NCBI RefSeq assembly: GCF_017094525.1
Contig: NZ_CP064788.1
Coordinates: forward strand, 2,775,030 to 2,839,029
DNA: 64,000 nt
Direction of reading: 5' to 3'
Source: Halapricum desulfuricans
GTDB lineage: Archaea; Halobacteriota; Halobacteria; Halobacteriales; Haloarculaceae
The notes below the pieces were generated by a model, which ran no database searches, was not told the origin of the DNA, and saw only the letters and a program-made list of their open reading frames with translations. Positions 17,351-25,596 of this stretch are shown piece by piece; the first letter of the stretch is position 1; each line of letters starts with the position of its first letter. Made by a program: the position numbers and the translations under genes.

Positions 17351-17370
17351 TCTCCGGACTCTCGGTGCTG
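17296..17370. repeat. 41-bp tandem duplication at a gene end
   Basis: A 34-base sequence beginning GGCAGTCACGCTAGTCTCCG occurs at 17296-17329 and again at 17337-17370 with a 41-bp period. Because 41 is not a multiple of three, the second copy supplies a TAG in the reading frame of the upstream membrane protein. Confidence 0.85.
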
Positions 17371-17376
17371 CTGAGC

Positions 17377-17718
17377 TTAGCCCTGAGCGAACGCCTGCAG
17401 TTGCTCGCCGGGGACGAACCCCTCGGAGATGCGGTCGACCGGCTCGCCGTCACGGAACCGCACGAAGGTGGGAACGCTCGCGATCCGGTATTCATCGACC
17501 AGCGGCGGGTCGTCCCGGGGGTTGATCGTCCCGACGACGGCGCCCGAACGGGCGACGCCGCTCAGTACCGGTTCCATCGACGCACAGACGCCACAGCCGT
17601 CGGTGTAGAACTCGACGAGGACGTCATCGTAGGTCTCGACAAAGGCCGTGAGCTCGTCGCCGTCGGCCAGATCGACCGGGCGCTCCGGCGGCTGTTCCGC
17701 GTTGAACGGTGTACTCAT
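17377..17718 (-). CDS. Thioredoxin-like protein with CGVC active site
   Basis: A 113-residue thioredoxin fold. VLVEFYTDGCGVCASMEPVL carries the redox pair Cys-Gly-Val-Cys (about residues 42-45), instead of the canonical CGPC. The cis-proline loop is present as ASVPTFVRF. The absence of the active-site proline usually makes the disulfide more oxidising, though this is only inference. It is divergent from the TetR regulator, with which it shares a 93-bp promoter region, and convergent with the duplicated gene end at 17350. Confidence 0.85.
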   Translation of the reverse strand: MSTPFNAEQPPERPVDLADGDELTAFVETYDDVLVEFYTDGCGVCASMEPVLSGVARSGAVVGTINPRDDPPLVDEYRIASVPTFVRFRDGEPVDRISEGFVPGEQLQAFAQG

Positions 17719-17790
17719 TACTCGCTGAAACGGGCCCGAGCAGCCTTAGTGCTACGATCCTGTCTGAATCGGAAGATTCTTTTCTGTCAT

Positions 17791-17804
17791 TAACTGATCG
17801 GTTA
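17791..17804. promoter_or_regulatory. Candidate TetR operator
   Basis: TAACTGATCGGTTA is a near-palindrome of the AcrR/TetR kind (TAAC outer arms, one symmetric mismatch pair), placed 7 bp before the TetR start in the divergent promoter region. It would let the regulator control itself and possibly the thioredoxin gene. Confidence 0.45.
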
Positions 17805-17811
17805 GTCAGGA

Positions 17812-18435
17812 ATGGACGTACCGACCGGGGACCCCGCGGGGGAGCTGAGCGAGACACGCCGGGAGCTGATCGAAGCGACGCGGGACGCGATGTGCAAACA
17901 TGGTTTCGCCGATCTGACGATGCAGGCGATCGCCGACGAGTCCAAGAAGAGCAAGGCGGCGCTGCACTACCACTTCGATACGAAGGCCGAACTGCTGGCC
18001 GAGACGCTGTCGTACCTGCTCGCGGAGTTCATCGAGGAGGTCGATACCGGTCCGAAAGGCGATCCCGAGGCGCGACTGCGGGCACTCACGGAAGCCCAGC
18101 TGTTCGGCCCCGACGGCCGGGACGGCGACTCAAGCGACCACTGGGAGTATCACGCGATGCTAATCGAGATCCAGTCGCACGCCCCCCACGACGAGACGTT
18201 CGCACAGCAGTTCACCGCCAATTACGAGTACGTCAGAGGACTCTACGCCGATATCATCCGGAACGGCATCGAACAGGGTGTCTTCGAACCGGTCGATCCC
18301 GACCGGACCGCGGCGCACATCCTCGCCGCGATCAAGGGCGCACGCGTCCACCACGTCACCACCGAGCGCGAGGACGTCGCCGCGACCGTCTACGACGCGC
18401 TGATCAAGCAGGTGCTCGAACCGCTCCGCGCCTGA
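17812..18435 (+). CDS. TetR/AcrR-family transcriptional regulator
   Basis: 207 residues. The N-terminal helix-turn-helix (about 18-60) reads GFADLTMQAIADESKKSKAA followed by LHYHFDTKAELLAETL, the hallmark of TetR repressors. The helical C-terminal domain (about 65-205) would bind a small ligand. A palindrome lies just upstream, suggesting autoregulation. The target genes are unknown; the divergent thioredoxin is the nearest candidate. Confidence 0.88.
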   Translation: MDVPTGDPAGELSETRRELIEATRDAMCKHGFADLTMQAIADESKKSKAALHYHFDTKAELLAETLSYLLAEFIEEVDTGPKGDPEARLRALTEAQLFGPDGRDGDSSDHWEYHAMLIEIQSHAPHDETFAQQFTANYEYVRGLYADIIRNGIEQGVFEPVDPDRTAAHILAAIKGARVHHVTTEREDVAATVYDALIKQVLEPLRA

Positions 18436-18478
18436 TCGTTCGACCGTCGCGATCCTCGCGGCGCTCTCGTTGTTCCAT

Positions 18479-18560
18479 CATACGGTCGGTTGTAACGATT
18501 TACCGGTGTGATCGCATAACGGATGCGATCGATTCGGAACAGACTTACAGCCGACCGTAT
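18479..18560. repeat. Inverted-repeat 3'-end element, copy B
   Basis: An 82-bp element with 15-bp terminal inverted arms (TACGGTCGGTTGTAA against TTACAGCCGACCGTA, one mismatch) and a perfect inner stem GATCGCAT / ATGCGATC with loop AACGG. The left arm contains CGATTTACCGGTG, the family core. It occupies most of the gap between the convergent stops of the TetR and ZIP genes and ends at the ZIP stop codon. Confidence 0.7.
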
Positions 18561-19426
18561 CAGCCCAGCGCGACGTCGAGATAGAGCATCAGGACGACAC
18601 CGACCATCAGTCCGAGCGTCGCGACGCGTTCGTGGCCCCGGGTGTGGGTCTCCGGGACGATCTCGTCGCTGATGACGAACAGCATCGCTCCGGCGGCGAA
18701 TCCCATCGCGTAGGGAAGGAGCGGTTCGAAGACGACGACCGCGGCCGCGCCGGCGACCGCCACCGGGATCTCGACGACGCCAGCCCGAACGCCGGCGAAT
18801 ACGGCGTATGCTCGGCGGTCGAGGCCGGCGTTGATCGCCGCGATCGAGACGGCCAGTCCCTCGGGGACGTTCTGAATACCGATCGCGACCATCAGCGGCA
18901 GGGCGTCCCTCACGTTCCCCGAGCCGAACCCGACCCCGACTGCCAGTCCCTCGGGTATGTTGTGCAGCGTGATCGCCAGGATGAACAGGACGACCGACGC
19001 CACCCGGGGATCGTCGACAGAAGGGATCGACTCGTCCGGGTCGGCGGCGTCGCGGCGCTTGCGGCCAGTCAGCAGATAGTGGGCATGGGGAACGACCGCG
19101 TCACCCCTGTCGAGGACAACCGTCCCGAGCAGGATGCCGAACAGGACAGGCACGGGCTGGAACGGTCCGTCAGCCCACCCGACTGCGTCGGGCGTCAACT
19201 CGATCCCGGGGACGATGAGGCTGGTGAACGCCGCGGCCATCATCACGCCTGCGGCGAACCCGAGCGCACCGTCGAGCGTCCGCTCGCTGGGGTCGCGCCA
19301 GACCAGCACCAGCGACGCCCCGATCAGGTTCAGCGTCGCGATGAACAGCCCGCCCACCAGCCCGTGGACGACGGGATTCGTCCCGAAGACCGCTTCGAAC
19401 TGCGTCGCGACGCTTCCGACGATCAC
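18560..19426 (-). CDS. ZIP-family metal transporter
   Basis: A 288-residue membrane protein with about eight helices. The helix IV signature ITLHNIPEGLAVGVGFGSG and the helix V segment IQNVPEGLAVSIAA provide the His, Asn and Glu metal ligands of ZIP zinc/iron transporters. A charged loop (GRKRRDAADPDESIPS) separates helices III and IV, as usual. Start is uncertain: GTG at 19426 directly before VATQFEAVFG is preferred here, and a GTG at 19510 would add 28 non-membrane residues. Confidence 0.85.
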   Translation of the reverse strand: MIVGSVATQFEAVFGTNPVVHGLVGGLFIATLNLIGASLVLVWRDPSERTLDGALGFAAGVMMAAAFTSLIVPGIELTPDAVGWADGPFQPVPVLFGILLGTVVLDRGDAVVPHAHYLLTGRKRRDAADPDESIPSVDDPRVASVVLFILAITLHNIPEGLAVGVGFGSGNVRDALPLMVAIGIQNVPEGLAVSIAAINAGLDRRAYAVFAGVRAGVVEIPVAVAGAAAVVVFEPLLPYAMGFAAGAMLFVISDEIVPETHTRGHERVATLGLMVGVVLMLYLDVALG

Positions 19427-19617
19427 GGTCGTCCCTCGCGTCGTGTCGCCATTTCTGATGCCCGGGTCACGATACAGTTCGGGGTACGCACCTCTCCCGT
19501 ATGAAACCACCCGGTGGGCGGGGAATGGTCGCCCGGGGGGACGATGTCATAGATAGCAGAAGAATTTACTCATACCTTAGTTATTTGTCGCTTGCGCTCG
19601 AAGACGTGTGTGGAAGG

Positions 19618-20676
19618 ATGGCAATGAAAGCATTCGTCATGAAAGAGATCGGAGAGACGGACGTTATCGAGAAAGAGCGCCCGGAGCCCGGGCCGATGGA
19701 CGCGATCCTGAAGCCGACCGTCGGGCTGGTCTGCACGTCGGACACGCACACGGTCCACGGGGCGATCGGCGAGCGCGAGGACCTCACGCTGGGTCACGAG
19801 ATCGTCGGCGTCGTCGACGAGGTCGGCGAGGACGTCGAGGACTTCGGGCCAGGCGACCGCGTGGCTGTCGGCGCGATCACACCGGACTGGAACTCCGAGG
19901 CCGCACAGGACGGCCACCCCTCACAGTCAAACGGAGCGCTGGGCGGCTGGAAGTTCGCCAACGTCAAGGACGGTACGTTCGCCGAGTACGCGCACATCAA
20001 CGACGCGGACGGCAACCTCGCGCACATTCCCGACGGCGTCACAGACCACGAGGCCGTCTACACGGCCGACATGCTCTCGACAGGGTTCGCCGGCGCGGAG
20101 AACGCCGATATCCCGATGGGCGGGACCGTCGCGGTCTTCGCGCAGGGCCCGGTCGGCATGATGGCGACGAAGGGCGCGGAACTCCAGGGAGCCGGGCGGA
20201 TCATCGCCGTCGAGACTGTCAAAAACCGGAAGGAACTGGCTCGCGAGTACGGCGCCACCGACATCGTCGACTTCGAGGACGGGGACCCGGTCGAGCAGAT
20301 CATGGACCTGACCGACGGCGAGGGCGTCGACGCCGCGATCGAGGCGCTCGGAGCCGACCAGACCCTCCAAGACTGCATTAAGGTCACCAAGCCCGGCGGG
20401 ACGGTCTCGAACGTCGGCTATCACGGCGACGGCGAGTTCCGGCGCATCCCCCGCGAGGAGTGGGGCGTCGGGATGGCCGAGATCGACATCGTCACCGACC
20501 TCTGTCCGGGCGGCCGCCTGCGTATCCGGCGGCTGCTGCGGCTGCTCGAACAGGGCAAAGTCGATCCGACGAAGATGACGACCCACGAGTTCGACTTCGA
20601 GGACATCCAGGATGCCTTCGAGATGATGGAGGCCAAAGAGGACGACATCATCAAGCCGCTGATCCGGTTCGACTGA
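19618..20676 (+). CDS. Zinc-dependent secondary alcohol dehydrogenase
   Basis: A 352-residue medium-chain dehydrogenase. The catalytic zinc site is GLVCTSDTHTVHG plus GHEIVGVV. Between them and the fold core, AITPDW and GGWKFANVKDGTFAEYAHIN closely match the isopropanol dehydrogenase branch (Thermoanaerobacter brockii type), which lacks the four-Cys structural zinc lobe. The cofactor loop is AQGPVGMMA with RIIAVETVKN; the Glu after the second strand, where NADP enzymes have Gly-Ser-Arg, suggests NAD preference. ATG 19618 is used; ATG 19624, with better spacing from GGAAGG, is equally possible. Confidence 0.88.
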   Translation: MAMKAFVMKEIGETDVIEKERPEPGPMDAILKPTVGLVCTSDTHTVHGAIGEREDLTLGHEIVGVVDEVGEDVEDFGPGDRVAVGAITPDWNSEAAQDGHPSQSNGALGGWKFANVKDGTFAEYAHINDADGNLAHIPDGVTDHEAVYTADMLSTGFAGAENADIPMGGTVAVFAQGPVGMMATKGAELQGAGRIIAVETVKNRKELAREYGATDIVDFEDGDPVEQIMDLTDGEGVDAAIEALGADQTLQDCIKVTKPGGTVSNVGYHGDGEFRRIPREEWGVGMAEIDIVTDLCPGGRLRIRRLLRLLEQGKVDPTKMTTHEFDFEDIQDAFEMMEAKEDDIIKPLIRFD

Positions 20677-20683
20677 TCGTCCG

Positions 20684-21610
20684 CTAGACGAGGTTGACCG
20701 CCCAGCGGATCCCCGCGAGCACGACCAGCACGGCCCCCTCCAGGCGAGTCAGCTGTCGGCCGGTCCACAGCAGCGTGACGACGAGCAGGACCGTCCCGAG
20801 CAACCAGACGACGCTCCGAGGGGCCTCCGGCGAGACCGAGAGCGGCCCCAGCAGCCCGGCGACGCCGAGCACGCCGAGGACGTTGAACAGGTCGCTCCCG
20901 AGGAGGCTGCCGACCGACAGTCCAGAGTGGCCGCGCCTCGCGGCGACCACCGCGGTCACCAGTTCCGGCGTCGAGGTCCCGGCGGCGACGACGGTGACGC
21001 CGATCGCCCACTCGGAGACGCCCGCCGCGGCCGCCAGCGTCGAGGCGCTCTCGACCAGCAGTCGCGCGCTCCCAACCACGAGTACGAGCCCGGCGAGCAA
21101 CCGCCCCGCGTCGGCCAGTGGTCGCGTCGGCTCGACCGTTTCGGCGACGGTCGCGATCGTGCCGCTGCGGATCAGTATCGACAGGTAGACCACCAGCCCC
21201 AGCAGGAACAGGCCGCCCTCGGGGCGGGTGAGCCGACCGTCCCGCAACAGGACGAGCAGGACGGCGGAAGCGAGTACGAGCGCGGCCCCGTCCCGGTGGA
21301 CGAGCCGACGCGTGCGGTCGAGCGTCCCGAGCAGCGCCGTCGTGCCGAGGACGAACCCGAGGTTGAACACGTTCGAGCCGACGACGTTACCGACGGCGAT
21401 ATCACCCTGACCGGCCAGCGCCGCCTCGGCCGTGACGGCGAACTCCGGCATCGAGGTCCCGAACGCGACGACGGTCAGCCCGACGACGAGACGGCTGACG
21501 CCCAGCCGCGCCGCCAGCGCCGACGCGCCCTCGACCAGCAATCGCGCGCCGATCCAGAGCCCGCCGATCGGCGCGAGGATCACGACGAGCTTGAGGGCGG
21601 GGGTGGCCAT
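20684..21610 (-). CDS. Sodium/calcium exchanger family protein
   Basis: A 308-residue CaCA antiporter (YrbG-like) with ten helices in two inverted repeats. Alpha-1 contains VVAFGTSMPEFAVTAEAA and GNVVGSNVFNLGFVLG; alpha-2 contains VVAAGTSTPELVTAVVAA and GSLLGSDLFNVLGVLG. Both conserved glutamates (TSMPE and TSTPE) are present. The second repeat has Asp in GSDLFN. Stop codons of this gene and the alcohol dehydrogenase are 7 bp apart, in convergent orientation. Confidence 0.92.
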   Translation of the reverse strand: MATPALKLVVILAPIGGLWIGARLLVEGASALAARLGVSRLVVGLTVVAFGTSMPEFAVTAEAALAGQGDIAVGNVVGSNVFNLGFVLGTTALLGTLDRTRRLVHRDGAALVLASAVLLVLLRDGRLTRPEGGLFLLGLVVYLSILIRSGTIATVAETVEPTRPLADAGRLLAGLVLVVGSARLLVESASTLAAAAGVSEWAIGVTVVAAGTSTPELVTAVVAARRGHSGLSVGSLLGSDLFNVLGVLGVAGLLGPLSVSPEAPRSVVWLLGTVLLVVTLLWTGRQLTRLEGAVLVVLAGIRWAVNLV

Positions 21611-21975
21611 CGTCGGTCGTTTGGATCGCCCCCGTCGAAAAGACGTTGGTGCTGAATCTGACACGTCTGGGTCTGCCCGTACCGACCTTTTCGTCCGAGC
21701 AGTCGCGCTTGCGATCGCTTTGAATCCCCGGCTATTGGGACTGGGTTTTATTTTGAAGCACTCATAGACGATAGATACAGGGCCGTTTCCGGGCGTTCGA
21801 TCACGGCGGCCGTCGCCGAGGAGGGCCAGAACGACGCCACCGAAGCGATCGGGGTCATGGAGGACGCGACGGCGTCGACATCGCACACGTGCAGTGTCCT
21901 GCGACCGTCCGAGACGCGTGCGACGAAGCGACCGTCCGAAAGCAGTAACACCGACGCGCTCCGAGATGGCTTCCG
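21611..21975. other. Intergenic stretch, doubtful small reading frame
   Basis: This 365-bp gap lies upstream of both the exchanger gene (minus) and hjc (plus). On the minus strand a frame from a GTG near 21944 to a stop at about 21769 would give a 60-70 residue protein (LLLSDGRFVARVSDGR). It has no recognised relatives and sits where both promoters should be. I see no RNA gene or repeat. Confidence 0.25.
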
Positions 21976-22500
21976 ATGGTAGTGTCCAACGAGAAGGGCG
22001 ACCGCCGCGAGCGCGAGCTCGTCAACGCCCTCGATGCGGCCGGGTTCGCGGTGATGCGCGCGCCGGCCAGCGGGAGCGCGACCGAGCGGGAACTCCCGGA
22101 CGTGCTGGCCGGCGACGGCACGACCTTCTACGCCATCGAGGCCAAATCCAGCGGCGGCGACCCCATCTATCTCTCGGGCGAGGAGATCGAGGCGCTGGTC
22201 TACTTCTCGCGGAACTTCGGCGCGAAACCGCGGGTCGGCGTCCGGTTCGACCGCGAGGACTGGTACTTCTTCCACCCCGGCGACCTCTACACGACCGACG
22301 GCGGCAACTACCGCGTCAAAAAGGAGACCGCGCTGGCAGAGGGAACGGACTTCGAGGAGTTCGTCGGCCACTCGGAGAAGGTCACGCTGGACGACATCGC
22401 CGAGGACGACGGCCCGGACCAGACCGTCCTGGACGTGCTCGCGGCCTTCGATCGGGGCGATCTGGACATCGACGAGGCCGCGGCGATGCTAGAGGACTAG
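21976..22500 (+). CDS. hjc: Archaeal Holliday junction resolvase Hjc
   Basis: 174 residues. The N-terminal 120 hold the PD-(D/E)XK nuclease: [20 protein letters not shown] with the first Glu, ELPDVLAGD with the Asp, and [10 protein letters not shown] with the Glu-x-Lys. [21 protein letters not shown] follows, as in Hjc. It resolves four-way junctions in recombination. The C-terminal 45 residues (ending [11 protein letters not shown]) are an acidic helical tail seen in haloarchaeal versions. Confidence 0.92.
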   Translation: MVVSNEKGDRRERELVNALDAAGFAVMRAPASGSATERELPDVLAGDGTTFYAIEAKSSGGDPIYLSGEEIEALVYFSRNFGAKPRVGVRFDREDWYFFHPGDLYTTDGGNYRVKKETALAEGTDFEEFVGHSEKVTLDDIAEDDGPDQTVLDVLAAFDRGDLDIDEAAAMLED

Positions 22501-22570
22501 GCGTCGTCACGACCTGCTCGGCGGCCGTTCCGCAACTGATAACACCCTGCCCGCTGAGCGTTCGACCAGC

Positions 22571-23611
22571 GTGTACGCCGCAGCGATCACCGACCTGTTG
22601 CGCCTGATCGCCGTCCCGGTACTCGGCTGGGCGGCGGTCCGCGACCTCGAGACCCGTCGCGTCCCCAACGAGACGTGGCTCCCGCTGATCGGACTCGGGG
22701 TCGCACTGCTTCTGTGGGACGGACTTGCCGTCTGGATCGACACCGCGTGGATGCTGACTATCGACGGTCTCAAGGTGGGCGTCGAGGCCTGGTCGGCCGG
22801 CGAAACCGCACGGTCGCTCGCGCTCCGGTCGGCGATCAGCGTCGGCTTTCTCGTACCATTTGCCTACGCGTTCTGGTGGTTCGGCGGCTTCGGCGGCGCG
22901 GACGCGAAGGCGCTGATGGCACTTGCGGTCCTGTTTCCGACCTATCCGGTGTTTTACTTCCCATCGCTCACGCTGCCGCGGTTCGAGGCGACGCTCGGCG
23001 TGTTCGCGCTGACGATCCTCTCGAACACGGTGCTGGTCGGGGCCGTCTACCCGATCGCGCTCGCGGGCCGGAACCTGCTGCAGGGAGCGGTGAGTCGGAT
23101 GATGGTCGTCGGCCGCCCCGTCGCCGTCGAGACGCTGCCCCGGCGGTACGGCCGGTTGCTGGAGCGGCCCGAGGGATTCACCCGGCGCGGGATGGATCTG
23201 GACGTGCTGCGGATGTACTTCTCCTGGCGCGGGCTGACGCTCGCGCAACTGCGGGGAGACCCCGAGCGCTACCGCGACCCCGCGAGCCTGCCGTCCGAGC
23301 CGAACGATCCCGGTGACGGAACGGTCCCCGAGGGGGACCGCTCGCTGGTGCGCACCGACGGCGGTCGTGAACAGGACGGACGCGAGGACGACCCCTGGGG
23401 CGCGGACGCGTTCTTCGAGGACATCGGCGGCCCGATCTACGGGACCGACGCCGAGGAACTCCGGGCCGGGTTGACGCTCCTCGCGACGAGCGAGCGGGTG
23501 TGGTACTCGCCGGGACTCCCCTTTATCGTCCCGATGTTCGGCGGACTCGTCGCGAGTCTGCTCGCCGGTGACGTGCTGGTCTGGCTGCTCCTGCAGGCCG
23601 GACTCGGCTAG
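22571..23611 (+). CDS. A24-family prepilin/preflagellin peptidase-like membrane protein
   Basis: 346 residues. The N-terminal 190 form a six-helix A24 aspartyl peptidase: AAVRDLETRRVPNE gives the first catalytic Asp (Asp25), and WFGGFGGADAKALMALAV gives the second in the GxGAD-K variant of the GxGD motif. A hydrophilic region of about 110 residues (190-300) is followed by two final helices (about 305-345). It probably matures type IV pilin-like proteins, but no pilin genes are nearby. The start is GTG 22571. Confidence 0.82.
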   Translation: MYAAAITDLLRLIAVPVLGWAAVRDLETRRVPNETWLPLIGLGVALLLWDGLAVWIDTAWMLTIDGLKVGVEAWSAGETARSLALRSAISVGFLVPFAYAFWWFGGFGGADAKALMALAVLFPTYPVFYFPSLTLPRFEATLGVFALTILSNTVLVGAVYPIALAGRNLLQGAVSRMMVVGRPVAVETLPRRYGRLLERPEGFTRRGMDLDVLRMYFSWRGLTLAQLRGDPERYRDPASLPSEPNDPGDGTVPEGDRSLVRTDGGREQDGREDDPWGADAFFEDIGGPIYGTDAEELRAGLTLLATSERVWYSPGLPFIVPMFGGLVASLLAGDVLVWLLLQAGLG

Positions 23612-23650
23612 ATCGACAGCGACAAACTGCCCGGTCGGCTTTCGGAACGT

Positions 23651-24547
23651 ATGGACGTCTTCGTCGCCGGCGGCTGTTCCTGGGACTCGATCGTCTATCT
23701 CGATACGTTCCCGCGGGAGACCGAGACACACTTGGCGCGGGACTTTCAGGAGACGCTGGGCTCGAGCGGGTCGGGCAAGGCGCTGAACCTCGGACGGCTC
23801 GGCGTCGACACGCGCTTCCACGCGATGATCGGCGACGACCGCTACGGTGAGTCGATCCGCGAGCGCTTCGAGTCCGAACCCGTCGCGTTCCGGTTCGATT
23901 ACGACCCGAACGGAACCGAACGGCACGTCAACCTGATGAACGACGCCGGCGAGCGGATCTCGATTTTCGTCGTCTCACCCACGCAGGAGCCCGACATCGA
24001 CTACGAGCGGCTCGAGCAGTGGACCGCCGAGGCCGACGCGCTCGTCGTCAGTCCCGTCAACTACTCGCGGTACCTGCTCCCGGCCGCGGTCGAGGCCGGG
24101 ACGGCCGTCTGGGCCGACGTTCACGCCTACGACGGCGAGGATCCCTATTACGACGACTTCCTCGAGGCCGCCGACTACCTGTTCATGAGCGAGGAGGGGA
24201 TGGCCGACTACCGCGAGTTCATGCGCGAGCGGATCGACGCTGGCAGACAGCTGGTCGTCTGCACTCGCGGGAGCGACGGCGCGGTCGCGCTGACCGCCGA
24301 CGGCGAGTGGATCGAGGTCCCGGCCGCCGAGTTCGACACAGTCGACACCAACGGGGCGGGCGACGCCTTCTTCGCGGGGTATCTCTACGGGCATCGACAG
24401 GGGCTGTCCGTCGAGACGAACCTGCGCCTGGGGACGCTCGCCGGCGGATTGGCGGTTTCCTCGCGGGATCTGGCACACCCCGATCTCTCGCCGGATCGGC
24501 TGGCCGACGAGTACGAACGGCGGTACGGGGAACCGGTGCGTCGGTGA
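23651..24547 (+). CDS. PfkB-family (ribokinase-like) carbohydrate kinase
   Basis: 298 residues of the ribokinase fold. VDTNGAGDAFFAGYLYG (about residues 233-249) is PfkB signature 2 with the catalytic Asp and anion hole. The N-terminal GCSWDSIVYLDTFP and GSSGSGKALNLGRLG correspond to the sugar-binding lid region. Substrate cannot be assigned from the sequence alone (ribose, fructose, ketodeoxygluconate or nucleoside are all possible). Confidence 0.88.
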   Translation: MDVFVAGGCSWDSIVYLDTFPRETETHLARDFQETLGSSGSGKALNLGRLGVDTRFHAMIGDDRYGESIRERFESEPVAFRFDYDPNGTERHVNLMNDAGERISIFVVSPTQEPDIDYERLEQWTAEADALVVSPVNYSRYLLPAAVEAGTAVWADVHAYDGEDPYYDDFLEAADYLFMSEEGMADYREFMRERIDAGRQLVVCTRGSDGAVALTADGEWIEVPAAEFDTVDTNGAGDAFFAGYLYGHRQGLSVETNLRLGTLAGGLAVSSRDLAHPDLSPDRLADEYERRYGEPVRR

Positions 24548-24563
24548 GGTCCCGTGCCAGTCA

Positions 24564-24962
24564 TCAACGGTCGACAGCGCCGCTCTCCCCGTCATTCGCG
24601 TCGACGAACGAGCGGACGAGATGTCGCTCGACGGCGTTGAGCCGCTGCGAGATCGCCGACTCCGAGCGGTCGAACGCCGCGGCGATGTCGGCGAGGCGGG
24701 CGCTTCGCGGGTTGTCGTAGTACCCGCACGCGACCGCGTAGCTGGCGGTCGAGCGCTGTGCGTCGGTGATGTCGTCGACGGCGATGACGTGCGGGCCTGC
24801 ATCGGTCGAGCCGACGGCGTCGATCGAGAACGACTCGTCGTCCATCGATCGCCCGAGAAACAGGAGCAGTTCGCGGGCCGCGTCAGGCTCGGGAAACGAG
24901 AGCGTCATTCTGATGCCGGCCTCGTCCGGGTCGGCCGTCGCCCGCGTCTCGTGCTGTGACAC
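24564..24962 (-). CDS. HTH-10 (bat/DmsR-like) regulator
   Basis: 132 residues with an N-terminal ligand-like part (about 15-60) and a C-terminal HTH-10 domain: ITDAQRSTASYAVACGYYDNPRSARLADI followed by AFDRSESAISQRLNAVERHLV. This domain type is common in haloarchaeal regulators such as Bat and DmsR. The GTG start lies 2 bp after the chaperone stop, so it is the last gene of the reductase operon and likely regulates it. Confidence 0.82.
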   Translation of the reverse strand: MSQHETRATADPDEAGIRMTLSFPEPDAARELLLFLGRSMDDESFSIDAVGSTDAGPHVIAVDDITDAQRSTASYAVACGYYDNPRSARLADIAAAFDRSESAISQRLNAVERHLVRSFVDANDGESGAVDR

Positions 24963-24964
24963 GG

Positions 24965-25594
24965 TTATCCCTCCGCGTGCGTGCTCGCCCGGTCGACCAT
25001 CCGTTCGACCTGCGCTTCGTCCGGTCCCGCGGCGTCGAGTTCCGATCGCAATCGCTCGATCGCGGCGACCAGTTGCTCGACACACCACCGATGGATCGGG
25101 GCCTGCGCGGCCGCCCGGTCGGTCAGCGCGGCGAAGGCGTCGATCCAGTCGAGTTCCGTCTCGACGAACGCGGCGAGTTCGTCCCACTCGCCGGCTTCGG
25201 CCAGCAGACTCGCGTACTGGAGCTGGAGCGCGACGTGATCGGGCGGGTACGCCTCCGGAACCGTCGCCTCGAGCGCGTCGTACCGGCGCTGCATCGCGGC
25301 GGCCGGCGGGCCACCCATCAGCCCGCTGCGGTCGCCGTACCACTCCTTGTAGGGAGAGGCGGCCGGCGGCGCGAACGGCGTCGCCAGCGCCCCGAACAAC
25401 GCCTCGTAGTCCTCAGTGAGGTTGCGCCCGGAAACAGGAGGTGGATCGTCGGGGGCGATCCCGACCCGTTCCAGCAGCTCGGCGAGGGCATCGGGCTCGT
25501 TTTCGAGGGTCTCCTGAACCGCTCGATCCGGATGGCGCAGACAGTTCGACAGTCCGACGAGCGCGTCCGCCCACGCGTCGTTTCGTGCCGACAT
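24965..25594 (-). CDS. TorD/DmsD-family molybdoenzyme chaperone
   Basis: 209 residues, all-helical. The YEALFGALATPFAPPAASPYKEWY stretch (about 65-90, broken here as two pieces: YEALFGALATPF and PPAASPYKEWY) and PPDHVALQLQYASLLAEAGE match TorD-family chaperones, which hold the Tat signal peptide of molybdopterin oxidoreductases until the cofactor is loaded. The gene is packed between the PsrC-like and HTH-10 genes with 2-bp gaps. Its client must be the catalytic subunit encoded at 27413-29728. Confidence 0.85.
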   Translation of the reverse strand: MSARNDAWADALVGLSNCLRHPDRAVQETLENEPDALAELLERVGIAPDDPPPVSGRNLTEDYEALFGALATPFAPPAASPYKEWYGDRSGLMGGPPAAAMQRRYDALEATVPEAYPPDHVALQLQYASLLAEAGEWDELAAFVETELDWIDAFAALTDRAAAQAPIHRWCVEQLVAAIERLRSELDAAGPDEAQVERMVDRASTHAEG

Positions 25595-25596
25595 CG

